In this document: positions 60,081 through 64,000 of the stretch, piece after piece
How positions within the stretch are numbered: position 1 is the stretch's first letter
Layout: every line of letters begins with the position of its first letter
Assembly: GCA_024529925.1 (NCBI GenBank)
Contig: JAFEUB010000968.1
Location: 1,765,501-1,829,500 of the forward strand
Reading direction: 5' to 3'
Length of the DNA stretch: 64,000 nt
Source of the DNA: Ophthalmolycus amberensis
Taxonomy: Eukaryota > Chordata > Actinopteri > Perciformes > Zoarcidae
Notes under the pieces: model-generated
The model's input: only the letters and a program-made list of their open reading frames with translations
What the model was told of the DNA's origin: nothing
Database searches by the model: none
Program-made: the position numbers and the translations under genes

Positions 60081-63000
60081 GTTTACCGGATAATAAATTA
60101 CAGCACCGATCGGTTTGGGGGGGGGGGGGGGGGGGGACGCTCGTGGTGAGGAAACCCTCGGTTTTTCCCAGGCTCGCACATATTCTGCAGTGTGCATCCT
60201 GTCTCTGCAGTATTCTGCATTAACAGCTGCATGTAATTACAGCCAACATATCATTTTTTATTATATACTTCCCAGTACAGACAACAAGCACGATAGGTGA
60301 TGAGACTTGCGAGGACACGCTGACTCTAAAATGAGAGTGGAAATTAAAGGGTTTTCTGCACACCAAATGTAGAATTCCCTTGGGTAACATTGCAGTTCCT
60401 GTTTAGAGTGTGGAAACAATGGTGTGAACACATGTGAATGGGCCATACAGGGCAGATTAGCGCATTGCCATCACATTGGGGAGCCCCATGACCACCCTCC
60501 TCACAGCCCAAAGTACAAGGGAGGCTATTATTGAGCATGATCATGCTCGGAAATGTGGCACGGGCTTTGTTGGCCTTTCTGTTTGCCTCGGTTTCTCCCC
60601 CAGCCAAGAGTGCATTTGCACACGTTTGTCTTGTTGTATCATCCCCAACCACAAGCGGGTCCTTCTTGTTTACCAGGGAGGGGTCAGAAAGCCGTAAACC
60701 TTCATGTAGGTCTGTTGGTTTTGTTGTCTCTGCTGCAGCCTTCATTTAAATCAGTTTGGCATCTTTGTTTCACCTTAAAACTGACTTCTTGTGTGGGTGT
60801 TTTTTTTCCCGACTTCAAAGAAAAAGTGAATGCTTCTGAGACCACACTGATGGCAAGTCAATGCTCTTGTTTGTTAGATGTTTTGTGTGTGCGTGTGTGT
60901 GTGTGTGATCCCCCTGCTGCTGTTTTATATGGGAAAAAAGTGGCTGCTGGCTGAATGAATAAAGACCAAAACTGACATACAACACAAATATTTGGCAGAG
61001 TTGCACAGTGTTTGAATGCATTAATTATCATAAATATACAAGCTTGTTTTTTTTCTTGACATATGTGGTACTGGTTCGCATTCTTGCAGAGAGTTATATG
61101 AAAACAGAAATAGTTGTTTTTACACTTTCATTTTAGTAGTTATTAAAGAAACGTATAAATAACATAGTAATTAGTCATCATTAAAGGAGTTGGTCACCTT
61201 TGGACGGAGCCATGCTAGCTGTTTCCCTCTGTTTACAGTCTTTGTGCTAAGCTAAGCTAATCCACCAGCTCCAGCTTTTGACATAAGAGTGGTATCAATC
61301 TTCTCATCTTACTCTCGGCAAGAAAGATTAAAAACGTACTTCACAAAATAACCAACTGCTTCTTTAAGTTTATATGAACAAATCAAGCATTTGAAATACT
61401 TTAAAAACAATATCTTTGCCTACCCACACACACCAGACACTTTCTCTGTATTAAGTAGCAGATGCGATCTTCTCCAGTGTGCACTATACACATTTCATAT
61501 TTTTCGGACGCGTAATTAATTTTTATGGAGCTTCACTGTTCTGCCAGAAAGAAAGAGGGAGAAGAAAAAAAAAAAAAAAAGAATGGCGAGAAAAGAGCTG
61601 CGGGGATGAGGTTTCGCATGAGAGTGTGCCTGGCCCGCCGCCCGCACCATGAAGACACAGAGACGAGGACCTCATCCTGCCCTCAACCATTTTTCCTTTC
61701 CCTCTTTTTTTTTTTTTATAGTCGGTGGAGAACCTCCAGTTACACTCAGTTGAATGGGGAAGCATAAAGTTTCCTCAAATGTTTTACAGCTGAACACAGT
61801 AAAAAAAAAAGGAAGAAAAAAGAGGCTACACAAGTGCAAGTACTTTTCAGAGAAAATGGGAGCAAAATGGGGAAAGGAGAAGAGGCCTCTTTTTTGGAGG
61901 ATATGTTAACTTTTACATTTAGTGGTATTCAGGATATGAACGTTGACCTTTTGGGCTGTTGTAAAACATACAACATGCTTTAAAGACCCGTCAAACATAT
62001 GAACTGAGGTTTCCTTGAAATAAATGGCAAGAAAATGGCAAGCAGGTCTCTTGCATCTGGAAACAGGATTTTTCTTTAAATTGTTCAGCAATGCTTTTAT
62101 TTAAATCAATGAGCATACAGAGAGCTTCTACAGCTGTCTCAATTTTACCCAAGTCCCCGTTCTCTCATTAGGAGTAAAAAAAAAACATGTATTTTAATTG
62201 AGACGCAGCCAATTCACGCAATCATGACTAAGCCATAAGCCTCAGGTCTATAAATCCACTCACTTGACTGCTTAAGCTCGCGGATCAGAAGGAAAAGGGA
62301 GATTGAGATAGAAAGATTCTTGTCCTCATGTGGAAACTGCACCCACCAGTAGGTCACTCTGTCTTATCGCTGATTTGGCCCGCTGTCAATTTGTCAAATG
62401 TATTGTTTGTCATCCGACACCGGTATCTGTTCAGAAAAAGGTGAAAGGGTCACCAAATTAAGGAACTTTGTGATCGCACAGATTGGACAGTAAAGCCTCA
62501 GAACTCCTTTCTTTTGAGCACTAAGCTGAAACTGCGGAATTAAGTTTCCCCGCGTATCCCGCCGAGCACTACAAGCTACTTATTATAAAAACATAAAGGG
62601 AGAAATTATTTTTAGAAAGCGAGCCAATTAAGGAAGTTCAGTCCGGAGTTTCCTGATTAGCAGCTCTTTGACTCTGAGTCATTTGATACGGAGGGTGGTG
62701 AAACTTCCTGAAACCAGCAGACGAGAGTGAGAACCATGACAGACAGGGAAAGGTGGCTCGAGGGACACTGGGTCAAATGTCAAGGGATGTCGAGCAGACA
62801 GACGGGCCGGGTGCCAGACAGAAACAGGAAAATCTGAATTTGACATCGACGCAGTAAACACAACGCTTTAAGCCAAAGCGACTACGTGACGATATCACAC
62901 TCCCTCAGAGAACATCACAAGATTAATGAAACGAGTGTGTCTCGTGTGAGTCTGGGTTCACAGCAGAAGGGAAGGGCGTCCCTGTCTGTCTGTCCATCCG

Positions 63001-63124
63001 TCCGCTGTGTCCATCTGTCTTGCTCTCCAGCCACACGGGGAACCCCCCCCCCCCCCCCCCACCCCCCAGAGTGGAAGAGAGCAGACAGCTTGACGAATGG
63101 AGAGGACGACGGGTCCAAGAGAGC

Positions 63125-63155
<31 letters not shown>

Positions 63156-64000
63156 CACGCCTTAACTCCCCCCTCTCTCTCTCTCTGTGTTCAAAGCAAC
63201 CCGCTTTTTTTTTTGTTATCACATGACTGTCATCACAATTAGGACCCAAAGACATCACAGAGCCTGCAAAAAGAAGAAGAAGAAAATGACAGGGTGATAA
63301 GTCTGCAGACTGTCAGGGGAGCTGAAGCGCCTGTTTTGCAAGCCCTATACACTCTTTTGAAAGACAGGCGTGAGGAAAGAGACGCTTCCCCCTTTTTGTT
63401 TTTCCTGGACCTGTGCAGGTTCACGGCGAGTTCAGGCTGCCACACGCACGCAGGGTGAGAACTGTGCCGGCACGCTATTTGGCAGCTCCGACACCAGCCT
63501 GTAGATGACATTGGAAAAATAAGCAATGTGATATGACTGACTGGAAGCGGCTTGGTAGAGTCTGTACCTTTAGATACAGACAGTTTATATAGCTTTAATA
63601 AAAGCCTTTACGATCTGTTCAGCTATAGCCTGATAACTGATAACAGGTAATCAGGAGCAATCAATCCACAGCGTGTGTTTTTACGGCCTTTCATATTGTT
63701 GTATTATAACCAGATTGTAGGCTTTCACAAGCACGAGGAGCCATAAATCCATCAGGGTTATCAGCAGAAACAACAAGCACGGACAGATACAAAAAGCAAC
63801 AAAAGAAACAAGCATGTTTTTCAACTCTAGCACTTTTCAAATCATCCTGCCGAGTGTATCGCACACGGCAGATTTCACTCTCGTTCCCACCGGAGGGAAG
63901 CCTTTTCTTCAGAGTGCAGGTGTGGGCTGTCTTGGCTCTGTTTCTTGTCGCCATCTTTATTTTAAAATCAGCCTCAGGGTATAGTTGATCCCAGGCTCTG
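60081..64000. other. Non-coding region upstream of rbpj
   Basis: No gene was recognised. There is a poly-G run of about 18 (60119-60136), a MITE-like copy (61181-61367), poly-A and poly-T runs near 61567-61580 and 61707-61719, a poly-C run (63044-63060) and a GA tract (63122-63151). The stretch 62200-62690 is unique-looking and AT-rich with homeodomain-like words. In tetrapods the next genes are SMIM20 and SEL1L3; I looked for the short SMIM20 protein and did not find it. Confidence 0.5.
61181..61367 (-). mobile_element. Dispersed MITE-like repeat, copy 4, with visible terminal inverted repeats
   Basis: The left end TTAAAGGAGTTGG and the right end CCAACTGCTTCTTTAA are inverted relatives. The interior words GCTAGCTGTTTCCC, GCTAAGCTAAGC and GAGTGGTATC are shared with the copies at 15220, 23675 and 33655. 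No coding capacity. Confidence 0.65.

Noticed and set aside
63691..63954. 87-codon minus-strand open frame starting MATRNRAKT
   Set aside because: There is no recognised homology, and the second half turns into low-complexity Cys/Phe/Leu sequence. Not enough to call a gene.
60081..64000. SMIM20, expected next to RBPJ from tetrapod synteny
   Set aside because: No segment matching this short membrane protein was found by eye. It may lie outside the window or have moved.

Overview
The window is nuclear DNA of a ray-finned (probably percomorph teleost) fish. It has spliced vertebrate genes with GT-AG introns, very dense CA/GT, GA and poly-G/poly-C simple repeats, and teleost-type transposon remnants: an L2/CR1-like LINE 3' end, a hAT-like MITE with an 8-bp target duplication, and copies of several short dispersed families. 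No prokaryotic features, tRNA or rRNA were seen.

Four genes were recognised by translating exons and joining them at splice sites. From left to right: (1) a probable first coding exon of stim2 on the minus strand (ATG at 3339), whose intron 1 fills the left edge; (2) tbc1d19, complete on the minus strand (19460 to 7309, 21 coding exons, 525 aa); (3) cckar, complete on the plus strand (21244 to 26033, 5 coding exons, 455 aa), the cholecystokinin type A receptor; (4) rbpj, complete on the minus strand (59721 to 31762, 11 coding exons, 495 aa), the CSL transcription factor of the Notch pathway. In all three complete genes the exon phases close without a frame error and end at a stop codon. The order and relative orientations match the tetrapod block RBPJ-CCKAR-TBC1D19-STIM2.

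Layout: 1-3206 stim2 intron 1; 3340-7308 stim2 upstream region and tbc1d19 3' UTR/intergenic; 7309-19460 tbc1d19; 19461-21243 shared head-to-head upstream region of tbc1d19 and cckar; 21244-26033 cckar; 26034-31761 tail-to-tail spacer with the rbpj 3' UTR; 31762-41477 rbpj coding exons 11 to 2; 41478-59701 the 18-kb rbpj intron 1, which holds the LINE fragment; 59702-60080 rbpj first exon and CpG-rich promoter; 60081-64000 non-coding as far as I can see.

The genes do not form one pathway: STIM2 is an ER calcium sensor, TBC1D19 a TBC-domain protein, CCKAR a peptide-hormone GPCR and RBPJ a nuclear DNA-binding factor. Points most worth a second look are two exact CSL-binding 8-mers upstream of rbpj itself, an Arg-to-Gln change at a ligand-contact position of cckar, loss of both catalytic fingers in the TBC domain, and the repeated placement of CA repeats next to donors and C-tracts upstream of acceptors. 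I found no wholly new biological system here.
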